From: Beroe ovata
Lineage: Eukaryota > Ctenophora > Nuda > Beroida > Beroidae
NCBI GenBank assembly: GCA_946803715.1
Contig: CAMPET010000015.1
Location: 99,190-134,648 of the forward strand
Reading direction: 5' to 3'
Length of the DNA stretch: 35,459 nucleotides
Shown here: positions 10,979-20,479 of the stretch, in pieces
How the letters are laid out: the number at the start of each line of letters is the position of its first letter
Numbering within the stretch: the stretch's first letter is position 1
Translations under genes and position numbers: made by a program
The notes under the pieces: model-generated
The model's input: the letters and a program-made list of their open reading frames with translations, nothing else
Databases searched by the model: none
What the model was told of the DNA's origin: nothing

Positions 10979-12133
10979 ATGCCTCTGGTTACCCCTCATA
11001 CGAATACGACTAGTAGCGTACCCTGGGACTTCAGTGTGCAGCCAGTCACTCATGGCATACCTCCGTTGCATTATTTGGGGAGTCTCGCCAGCGGACTCAT
11101 CATCGGGACTACCCTCGTGTTGGGCGTGGCCGGGATACTTCTCAATATGGGAGTTGTGAGTTACTACTGGCGGAGCTTCAAGGATATGGTACCGTTCATC
11201 TACGTGACACTCGGTGTTAGTGACCTCTGCACAGGGGTGTGTTGTCTCCTTCACACAGTGGTATTCATCATGATGTTATACGTACGGGGAGAGGACTCCC
11301 AGCCTGTCCTCTGGGTTTCCCTCCCTTCCTTCTTCATCACAGTAGTCTGCTTCAGACTGTCCGCCTTTGTGAGCATGCTGTTCTCCATAATCCGCACGAT
11401 CAACATAAGCAACCCGTTCCAGGCGGTGAACAGGAAGGCGGTATATGCATCGGTCTGTGTCTACACCCTCATCTGGGTGACTGTCCTCCTGGCGGAGCTG
11501 AGCTTCCTGATAAAGGGAGGAGGCATCACGTCCTCCCATTTCTTCAGAACTGAGTTTTATCACTCAGGTAGCTTCACTCATATTATCTATAACATCTGGC
11601 AGAAGGATGATGCATTCAGTACCCAACACACCTGCATACCGGCTATAGTTATGACAGCAATGCCAACATTTGGCCCGGCTCTTATCGCGCTTATAAGCTG
11701 TGCCATACAAGTCGTCAACCTTGTCCACCCTAGAAACGAATGTACCAACCCTGGGGCTAGGAGGGAGAAAATGATCATTGGCACAACTATTGTCATGATA
11801 ACAGTCTCGTTCTTCACATGTGCTAGCTTCATGTTGATACAGCCCCTTGCTGAGTGTGTTCCCGCGTCATACATCCCTCTTGGGAGCACGAAGAACATCA
11901 TCTCCTACGTATTCGGTTATATGACCATGTTCCTCAACGCTGCACTCAACCCCCTCATACTCTCACTTCGGAGCCGGAATGTCAACAAGCACATCAGGAA
12001 AAAGCTTGGAGTAAGGAAGATCTCGTTACAGCTGAGCATCTTTGCTAACAGTACTGATAGTAGTAGGATGGCGGCCCGCACCTCAAAAGTCTCGTCTATT
12101 GGGGTTCCTGCATTCGCTGAGACAACAGCATGA
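10979..12133 (+). CDS. intronless rhodopsin-like GPCR without DRY or NPxxY
   Basis: A single exon encodes 384 residues. An in-frame TAG at 10961 makes the ATG at 10979 the first possible start. The N-terminus carries a sequon (N9-T-T). Seven hydrophobic segments lie at about 36-63, 71-100, 110-136, 155-178, 222-248, 265-288 and 305-330. Class A landmarks include N56 in GILLN (1.50) and D82 in LGVSD (2.50). The end of helix 3 reads IRTINISNPF, aligning with DRYLAIVHPL, so only the arginine of DRY is kept. Helix 7 has NPLIL instead of NPxxY. A basic helix-8-like tail follows. It is likely a plasma-membrane receptor; ligand and subfamily cannot be assigned. It converges with the C2orf76 homologue, with stop codons about 440 bp apart. 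Confidence 0.87.
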   Translation: MPLVTPHTNTTSSVPWDFSVQPVTHGIPPLHYLGSLASGLIIGTTLVLGVAGILLNMGVVSYYWRSFKDMVPFIYVTLGVSDLCTGVCCLLHTVVFIMMLYVRGEDSQPVLWVSLPSFFITVVCFRLSAFVSMLFSIIRTINISNPFQAVNRKAVYASVCVYTLIWVTVLLAELSFLIKGGGITSSHFFRTEFYHSGSFTHIIYNIWQKDDAFSTQHTCIPAIVMTAMPTFGPALIALISCAIQVVNLVHPRNECTNPGARREKMIIGTTIVMITVSFFTCASFMLIQPLAECVPASYIPLGSTKNIISYVFGYMTMFLNAALNPLILSLRSRNVNKHIRKKLGVRKISLQLSIFANSTDSSRMAARTSKVSSIGVPAFAETTA

Positions 12134-12577
12134 TAGAGAGAGCTACATGACAGACATTGGCCATGGACTATAGCTGGGTAGATGGTAGAAGTTAGTATGC
12201 GTGAACACAAAGAACACATAAAGGTCAAAAATATATGCGTTTGACTTTTGAACACATTCACAATTGAAATTTATTTTGAAATTGATCGCTTTGAGACTTT
12301 ATTCTAGTTGATATCAAATTTCGTTTATGATTATCTTCGACATTATTATTGATGAAAGATCATTTGTAACATAAACTTCAATTTTTGAAGCAGCAAAATA
12401 CTCGTGCTTTTTAGAGGATCAAATAACATAAAATAATCTAATAACGATCAAAATTTCATCTTCATGCTCATCCCTTTTTGCGGAACGCAGGTTCTTCTGC
12501 AAACTCCTCCTCCATGAATTCGGGATCAGGTATCACTATCACCACAATGCATATTATCTCACAGTAGCTGATGTTCT
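12134..12577. other. convergent 3' region between GPCR 1 and C2orf76
   Basis: AT-rich non-coding sequence between two convergent genes. It should contain both 3' ends. AATAAA hexamers on the minus strand are at 12270-12275 and 12298-12303. Confidence 0.6.
12270..12303 (-). terminator. candidate polyadenylation signals for C2orf76 homologue
   Basis: Two AATAAA hexamers on the minus strand (12298-12303 and 12270-12275) lie 275-308 nt after the stop codon, a normal animal 3' UTR length. This is inferred from motif and position only. Confidence 0.4.
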
Positions 12578-12961
12578 TCACCATTTCTTAACGGGGTTCT
12601 TCTTGTACGTGTCGTACTCCGCCAAACTGAAGAAGGACAACTCCGTTTCCGAGACGACGCCACACTCCGCAAGTGTTTTCCCCTCCGGTACTAGGATCAA
12701 ACTTTCGTCATCTTCAATGTTAATCACAATGTCATTGGCTTTGAATCCGCCCGCTTGATGGGAAATCTTAAGTGTGTCGTAGGGATGAGTTTTGAACGGT
12801 GGGGGAATTCCCTTGATAAGTTTAAGCTCCTCCCGGATACGTGCCATGAATTCCGATACGGTCTGTGAGGTATCTACCTCTCTAATCGGTACGGTCCGAA
12901 TAGTGCGGTACTCGAAGTTCCGGATTAGACGGACTGTGACGACAACAAGGTCACCAGACAT
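12578..12961 (-). CDS. C2orf76: UPF0538 family protein (C2orf76 homologue)
   Basis: A single exon encodes 127 residues, essentially the full length of the vertebrate protein (about 126). Shared features seen by eye are the opening VTVRLIRNFEYR, the PPPF-x3-PYDTLKI segment (human PPPFRNYKYDTLKI), a DIVINIEDDESL block, SETELSFF, and the C-terminal NPVKKW (human NPISSW). The family is widespread in eukaryotes but its biochemical role is unknown; the fold is predicted to be ubiquitin-like in character, which I cannot test here. No intron interrupts it, in contrast to the eRF3 gene upstream on the same strand. Confidence 0.9.
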   Translation of the reverse strand: MSGDLVVVTVRLIRNFEYRTIRTVPIREVDTSQTVSEFMARIREELKLIKGIPPPFKTHPYDTLKISHQAGGFKANDIVINIEDDESLILVPEGKTLAECGVVSETELSFFSLAEYDTYKKNPVKKW

Positions 12962-13759
12962 GGCTAAGAGAGATGGAGAGATGGAGGGCAGGAGATTATG
13001 TATAGGGAGTAGAGAGCCAAGAGTTGGGAATGGAAATTAGAAATGGAAGTGAATATTAAGTGAACCTGAGAATGATCAGTGAGCATAAAACCGATAAGTT
13101 GAACAAGAAAACTATAACTTCGAAACAAAGAAAAGGTTGACCTCGAAGGTAGCTGGAGTTCCTAACACAGTCATTCACAAATAAAGAATGTCTCAACACA
13201 CACTGAACACCATTTTGATTGAAACGCATCACCGCCTATATCACACACCACTATTGCACCACAAGAGTCCTGGTAACCCAACATTTTAAAAGTACCTACA
13301 ATGAAAATCTTAAACAAGTAGCAAATTAAATTAAAAGTTTGGAAAATTTGTTAATCAATCTTCTATAAAAATCACATTGATATATCTCGATTGCCACAAA
13401 TCTATCCTTTACACCAGTACAATAGGTAATGTTAGATGAAGTGTCTAGCACTCACGGGTGGTTGCTAGAATGTAACAAGGAAGACCTATAAATCGTGTTT
13501 GTACTGCTATAATATGAAGCGATAGGGGAGAATGTGACATTGGAGACAATATATAGTGTTTGTACTACTTTGCATATCATTTAAATCAAATATATGTGTT
13601 TCTAAACGCCCAGATGTTGCCAGTTATGAACTCTCGCCAGTGGTTCCTACTCTTTGATAGGGAGCACTTGGTAACACGGTGCTATCGCTCTCAAAATGAA
13701 GCAGATTTCAATTCCTACCGGTTGTACCAAGTGCACTGTGCCACAATCTCGCTGATAAT
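12962..13759. other. intergenic region between C2orf76 and eRF3
   Basis: No coding signal was found. It should hold the C2orf76 promoter/5' UTR and the eRF3 3' UTR. Nothing else was seen. Confidence 0.55.
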
Positions 13760-16700
13760 TTAGTTGGCTGCCTGATTGCAGAGTTTGTTCGATGTTTTTA
13801 GTACCATCCCCACAGCAATTGTCTTACCTGAGTTTTTATCAACATGAATCATTGATATGACGTGATCTAAATATAGACATGATTTATGATTACACGGGAG
13901 TTGGATCATATTTGAAAAGTTGCACACTTTTGTTTCACAAACCTTCATCCCTGAGGACAAATCTACCCAATTGTTGGAACTGGTCGAAAGATTCGATACA
14001 GATGGGTGAGGCAAGCTGTAACTTGGCAACAATCACTTCACGTTCCTTGGCACACCTCGGCTTGATCACTTTGCCCTCCTTGTCCACCATCTTTTTACCC
14101 GTTTTCTTGTCCATCTTACCCACTAGCTCCTGGGACACGATATGGGGTGAATAGCAATATCTTCCCACACAAAATCACATGTTTTGAGCTGTCATGGTTT
14201 CAGTTTTGAGCTGTCAGTGTCAGGCAGTCTTTCAAACCTGGAACGAGACTTCTATGACAGCTGAGTGGATATGGAGAATACAGTTGAAACCAGGCGCTAT
14301 GATATTCCTCAATTCCACGAGTTGGATCTTAGCCAGAAACAGGTCTGCGATCTTACACACATCATCTGAACTGCACAGTACCATGCCTGCAGTAGGGGTG
14401 AAACTGGAATTAGAATCGAGTAATATCTCACCCCACTATCCTATGGATAACTCGATACTATGTCAAGTTTACACGATATCTCGGAATTGTTATCTCGTCA
14501 TGTACCGGGAGAGACGTCTTCCTCCTCAATATTCCTCAGTTTCAGTTTCACATTGTCGCCCGCCTCCGCCATCGCCGATTCCTCGTCATCAATCAGGATT
14601 TCAGCGACTTGTACCACTGTCTGTGAGGTATTAATCATAGTTATACCTGCAAATTGGGTGTGCGCCTTCAATTGACAATTGTTTGTAGAGTTGGAGCCAG
14701 TGTGAAGAATAGGTCAAAATATTCACCAAGTTTAGATGCTTATCATTACCTTGTTAGGCATGATAGTAAGACTATCATTCTTCTTACACAGTCCGCTGAT
14801 CACTTTACCCATCACCATCGTGCCCATGTCCTTAAACTTCTCCACGATTGACATTCTGGATGTGCATCATTATAGAATATAGACCCTATTACATCAGTAA
14901 CGGTTCATAAATCATCAAACGATTGCATGTACGGGGCTCGAAGCCTCCACCCACATTGAGTGTATAATATTTGTACCTGAATGGTCGTCCAGTTTGTACC
15001 TCCTTGAACGACGGCAGAGAGTCTAAGTAGCTCAGGAAGGGAGGACCAGTGTACCATGGGCAAACTTTGCTATCTAGCGGTTCCTTCAAGTTGGCTCCCG
15101 TGAGCCCTGATGCGGGCATGAAGTTGATATCTGTCTGTCTGAAGCCGCTCTGTTTGAGGAAGGGAAGTAGGCGATTCGTGATGTCGTCATAGCTGAGGAA
15201 ATATTTGTAATTATTGAAACTGTTGAACACCTGAAAAAAATTAATTCTCCATGCGAAGAGACGTATGATATCAGAAATATAATCACCGGTGAAGTGTCTA
15301 CGGGCGATGAAATTCAGATATTGAATCACAGCACAGCACTATAATGTGAGAAGAGGTCATGAGCGATAAGATCTCCTTCACTGAACAGTCTACTCTCAAA
15401 CCCAGAAGAGCATACCCAGCATATTACTGTGTCAGAGAGAACACACTATTGGGAGAGTGCGCGTCTTTAGAGAGTGCGCGTCTTAGGACTTCAAAATACC
15501 CACCGTTTCTGGTCCCACTCGACTGATGGGTCGTCCATCTTGTTGATCAATACTATCAGATGCTTCACACCGGCTGTCTTTGCCAGGAGAGCGTGCTCTC
15601 TCGTTTGACCTCCGCGGTCAAATCCCGTCTCAAACTCGCCTTTCCTAGCTGAGATTACCTGAAGGCGAGGACTCAGAATGTATGTGACTAAGTAACCACA
15701 ACTGATTGTACACTTCTTCTAGAGAAGCCACTGATAACACTGATTCATTCAAATCGGCCGATTCCACTCACCAGCACTCCAACATCAGCCTGAGCTGCAC
15801 CTCCAATCATGTTTGCCACGAAACACCGATGCCCAGGTGCATCCAACAGAGTGAACCTCTTCTTCTCTGTTTCAAAGAATCCCCGTCCCACCTCCACCGT
15901 CTTCCCCTTGTCTCTCTCCTCATCGTTGGTGTCGAGAGCCCACGACAGATACCACGATTCCCTGTTCATTTCCTTAGCTTCCCGCTCAAACTTCTCCAGT
16001 GTTCGCTTGTCCACCTGTCGGAACACAGGACCTAATAGATGGCAAGCGCCCGGAAGTCGGGCTTATGCACAGCATGCTCAACACGATTTCCTTCCTTACA
16101 GGTCTATGTTGAGGAAAAAAGCCCGAAATATAATGTTGAGCAGGTGTCTGCAAAACCACGTGCATCCTTATTCCTAACCCATGTGTAACACGATCGATGC
16201 TTACCTGGCCTGTGAGATACAGCAGATGTCCACCAATCGTACTCTTGCCCGCGTCCACGTGGCCAATAAAAACGATGTTGAGGTTATCCTTGCGGTTCTC
16301 CTTTGGCTTGGGTGGAGGCGCAGCCTTTTTCACTGAAATAAATAGCACGGTGGTAGAATATAGTGGTCTACGATCATTGGGGCGCGAAGTCGCGAGTATT
16401 CCAGACCATGCTGAAAAACCCCATTTTGTGGGGGATGTAGCCCTCTCTCTCCCATGAACCTGGAACTGGAGACGACTCCTCCTCCTCAGATTTGGGCGTG
16501 GCAGATCTCTCCTCCTCCTGCACCTCCATTTTCTCCACAGTGGACACGACTTCAGCTGGCTCTGTGCCAGTCATCACTTCGTCACCATGGTTATTCTCGG
16601 TGACTGGTACTGACTTCGTGTCATTGCTCAGTATTCTGCGAATAGTTGGGGTAATTGTGGCATACTTGCCGATGTGATATAGTTACCGTGCCGTAAAGAT

Positions 16701-16968
16701 ATCAGCCACCACGATTGAGTGAGCATAGGGGAGAAGTTTACCTGACAGGTTCAGCAGTGTTGGGTGTGTAAGCATGACCATTGGTGTGGAGTGGTGGCTG
16801 ATGTTGTGAGAAATTGTCTGGAGTTGTGTTCTGAGCAAATCTGGGTACAAAGGGGGCTGCAGCGGCGTTTGGTACAAATGCGGTGGCGTTGATGTTGAGG
16901 CTACTCATCCGAGATGAGGTGTCTTCGAAGTCTTCCCATGACTCTGGCTCCATAGACATGCCTATCAT
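13760..16968 (-). CDS. GSPT1: translation termination factor eRF3 (GSPT) GTPase
   Basis: Eleven phase-consistent exons: 16742-16968, 16460-16635, 16205-16332, 15772-16014, 15504-15658, 14977-15192, 14750-14855, 14506-14620, 14238-14386, 13943-14129 and 13760-13827, giving 589 residues. The N-terminus has a PAM2-like LNINATAFVPN, the poly(A)-binding-protein docking motif. The GTPase domain has GHVDAGKST (158-166), DAPGH (235-239), NKMD (297-300) and SGLTGANL. Two beta-barrel domains follow, ending in GRFVLRDEG and GKTIAVGMVLK. eRF3 binds eRF1 and hydrolyses GTP during stop-codon decoding in the cytoplasm. The G3 region reads GHRCFVANMIGG where human has GHKSFVPNMIGG. The start is uncertain: ATGs at 16968, 16959 and 16953 are in frame. 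Exon 6 has three possible acceptors; the one at 15192 gives the best alignment. Confidence 0.96.
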
Positions 16969-17430
16969 AGATAGTGGTCAGAACAGCTACGTATCGAGTG
17001 ATGCCACTCGGGATATTGTGATCTATGATCTCACATTGGTTAAGACAACCCCACCAGTTTGGCTGGATTTTTGCCAAAGAAACAAGTGACTCGCTTTGAA
17101 GAGAAGGGCGGGGCAATAAGTTACTTTATAGCACATACCACTGTATAGATGTATAAATGCCATTGGATCAATATTCGAGTAAATAATAATCGGTGACATT
17201 CTGTATTTGCGTGAGTGTAGAATGTCGGTAAGGGAAAAATAACGTCAATTATTCAACTAATCCACGACCAATGCAATATAACCTCGCGTGAAGATGATAA
17301 ATTTCTCAAAAATTTTATGAGATTCTCCCACCGCGCGCTACGCAAACGTTATTATTTCTTGCGACAAAAACGTGACTGGCAATTTTTATGGAATCATGAC
17401 GCAACTCCGAATAGCAAAGTGGGAAGGGGA

Positions 17431-20220
17431 TCATGTCATTTCGTCATTACGAGCCTTCTTCTTTTCCATGAGATCCTTGAATTGGGCCACCATTATTTTC
17501 CGAACCGCAGCGACAGCCCCTTTGTTGTAGAATCCATCTTCGTGGGTAAAAACATCCGTTTCGTATGTCTTCAAAACCGCTTGACACCGTTTGTCAAGTA
17601 TGTCACAAACCTGGTAATGAGTTGGAACTTATACATACTAATCAATGATCGAACAGATTTAGATTATTTGAAGATCTTGATCAATAATCAATGAACTCGT
17701 GTGAATATGCAACTCATTATTACCTGGTACAAATTCTGACGTTTGTAGCACACTTTATCAGCTTTGTAGATATGACAAGTCGTGGCACCCTCCAAATCGC
17801 TCTCTTTTTCCTCCCTTATTTCATCCTGTGTGAAGCTGCTCTGCGCTTTCCGCACACTGAACCTCTGCGGAGTTATTAAATTATTTCACACAGTTGAGCA
17901 TAGGACGACATTTTTATGCTTCCTCGTTACTGTGTATAAATCACCTTATTTCATTATTTTTATAATCATCGTTAATATTTGAGAACGAATGATAGATTGA
18001 AGTTAAATCATCAATGATGACTCCCAAAACAGTACCTCTATGGCCATCTTTGCTACCATATTTTTCGGTGCTCTGAAGTCGATCAGTTGGTACTTCCTGT
18101 TCATAGAGTCTGCCCTCGGGTCATATCCAAACTTGATCCACATGCCACGCCATGGTCCTGATATTTGTGAATGTGTCACAAGTTCGAGTTACTTACCAAT
18201 TTGAGTTGATCACAATGTAACTGATATTGACCACGAGCCGATATATAATCTGGAAATGTCACAAATCAGAGTTCACTATAGTCAATCACATAATGAGAAT
18301 TGATTATGACCATTATCGCTACGAGAATCATTCTCACCGAGATTTGCATAGAACGCAAAGTAAGGGAGCAGCTGCGTGCGAAGCTGAACCTCCCTACACT
18401 CAGACATGTTGTTGGCGAAGGCCATAGTAGTCCAGATGGGCCGCGACCGGAACATTTCCTCGATTTTTTCCCGGTATTCGTTCAGGAAGTTCTGCTTGAA
18501 CACGTTTGTTGCGATTTTCTGCAAAATAACAGTTGAAGAAAGCTCATGCCAATCTGTGTCAAGATGCCATGTTTGTAAACATGCCAGAAGGTGTAAACAC
18601 GAATGTAGAGTGTAGACATTTAGGTATCACATGTGCTCAGTGGCTATCTTGGAAAATGTTGCTGCGAATGGCATTTCGCACTCAGAAATCGGCTGTCAAT
18701 AAGGTATTCGGTCGAGATTTGAAAGTTATGACTTAAGGTGTATGAGCCATGAGGTCTATCATTTATAGAACGTAGTATTAAGATTTAGGCAATCAACTGT
18801 CACTAAAACTAGAATAGGATTTTTCCTAGTGCACAATACACATGTGACATGTGTATTGTGCACTAGGAAATTGAATATTCTAACCCCTGCTTTACACTAT
18901 TATGAGAGTATTTCACCTCCATAGGATTGGTCGGGATCTCTGAGTCTGTAGACTTCCAGTGTATCACCATGGAGGGTCGAGGTTGCCGTGTTGTTGCCGC
19001 GCCACTTTTCGGGTTCACTGATGAAATAATGGGGAAATATTATGTAACCCGTGGCCCGTGCGTTCTGAGTGCAAACTATGAGTGCACAGTATGAGTGAAC
19101 TATATGAGCGAACTGTGAGTGAGCGGGTAAACTATGAATGAGAGTGAGAGCAGGAGGGAAATGAGAGTGGGGTATCCAACTTGAGTATTGGCAATGTGTA
19201 ATTTGTGAATGGTCATGTGAATGGTCACTAGTCAGTGACTAACCTGGGTCTCCGCTCACGTAGAAGTAATCAAAGGGAGTATCCTGCAGTGCGTGACCAT
19301 GGGGGTTAACCCTGACACAATGCTTATCACGCGTCATGTAACGGTGATCAATGAGAGGTGTAACGATGTTACAGTAGTTTGGGGTTGGTGGAGCGGGAGG
19401 GTACTGCAGTTGGAAGTCGGCCATCTTGGTGAAGGTCACCATTTTACGAACTATCCCTACCACCCGGACTGCCTTCGTTTGTTTGTGAATTCTGTGGGAA
19501 GAATGGTAAAGTGACACATCAGTGTCGTGAAGTAAAATCGAATAGTAAAATCAAGAATCTGGAACGTACTTGAGAATCAGTTTGGCCGTCGGCTGTACTT
19601 CAGAACGGAGCGGTATGGAAGACGGATTTCTTGGTCTGAAATTGAGCTCCACTTCCTTCGTATCCACAGTGATGGGTGACGTCATGAGGGAAAGTGCACG
19701 TGCTGCGTTAACGACCCGGCCAGGGAACAGGATGTCGAGCCAATTGCTGTTCGCAGGAGCCGGTATGAGTGGAGCACTCTGGGATACAAGAGTGAGCTAG
19801 CCAAGTCAAGAGTAGGGGGGGGGGAGATGAGTAACAATTCCACAATCTGAATGTCAATATTTTCAGTTTCCCCAACGGATGGTTATTAGACGATAGCTAT
19901 GAGACTGAATTCTCGCTACAAAATACTCATGATGGATCGTATGATTTGAGTGAGTTCATGCTATGAGTACTATCATAGCATGTGATCATGTGACTATGAG
20001 CACGCATGATAAGCGACAGAATTGAGGAAGATTGCACCTTGCCTGAAATGGGGAGGGTCACTATCCTCCGTTTCCGGGGTATCTGTTCCTCCTTCTCTCC
20101 AGCACTTGATGCTCGTCCCTTGTCAATCCCATCGTGGTCCTCTCCATTATCGTTATCTTCCACATCATCAACTATTTCCTGCGCTTCGTCACTTTCAGTG
20201 TCTTCCGCGGATGAATTCAT
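17431..20220 (-). CDS. GTF3C5: general transcription factor 3C subunit 5 (TFIIIC63 / Tau95 homologue)
   Basis: Eight exons with agreeing phases: 20038-20220, 19570-19778, 19244-19491, 18917-19017, 18338-18518, 18036-18157, 17724-17864 and 17431-17610, giving 454 residues (human about 519). The first ~50 residues are strongly acidic. FPGRVVNAARAL and VELNFRPRNP match the N-terminal dimerisation region (human YPGMVRNVEKML, LELYFRPKDP). Further matches are PFDYFYVSGDP (human PVDYFYRPE), MFRSRPIWTTMAF, LLPYFAFY, and GPWRGMWIKFGYDPR (human GPWRSLWIRFGYDPR). The protein is part of the TFIIIC tauA lobe, which recognises the A box of tRNA genes and recruits TFIIIB and Pol III in the nucleus. The acidic stretch is N-terminal here, whereas the human protein has it at the C-terminus. 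The gene stops 462 bp before the eRF3 start on the same strand. Confidence 0.92.
18822..18870. repeat. perfect 23-bp-arm hairpin in GTF3C5 intron 4
   Basis: Arms at 18822-18844 and 18848-18870 (tttcctagtgcacaatacac at the outer end) pair perfectly around a 3-nt loop. It lies within the intron between 18518 and 18917. No clear target duplication was found. It could be a mini-element or an intronic RNA hairpin. Confidence 0.9.
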
Positions 20221-20479
20221 ATTGTTTCCTAGCGATGCAAAGTTGTGTTATCATCTTTACAGGCGTTTCCCATTTTGAAACTAAAACAAGGGAAAAGGAT
20301 AAGCATTTAGCAAAGAAACGAGGAACAATGAAATGAATTGTATTGAAGATTCAGATGGTAAAACTTGAGTATTGAATCAAGGATAGCGACCTGTAACAAA
20401 ATAGGGTCAAAACTCAAGAATAAGAATGTTAATGTCAAGATAGGTACCTATAACACCAATTCACAATAAGCAGCAGTTA

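Noticed and set aside
14900-14970. tRNA-like reading of 'acgattgcatgtacggggctcgaag' region
   Set aside because: No paired acceptor stem or correct A-box/B-box spacing could be found; it lies in an eRF3 intron. No tRNA was found elsewhere.
15193-15219. Nine-residue insertion in eRF3 at the exon 6 start
   Set aside because: A downstream acceptor at 15192 removes it and restores the family alignment, so it is most likely intron sequence.
19570-19778. TGACGTCA near 19677 as a regulatory site
   Set aside because: It lies inside GTF3C5 coding exon 2 and is explained by the protein sequence.
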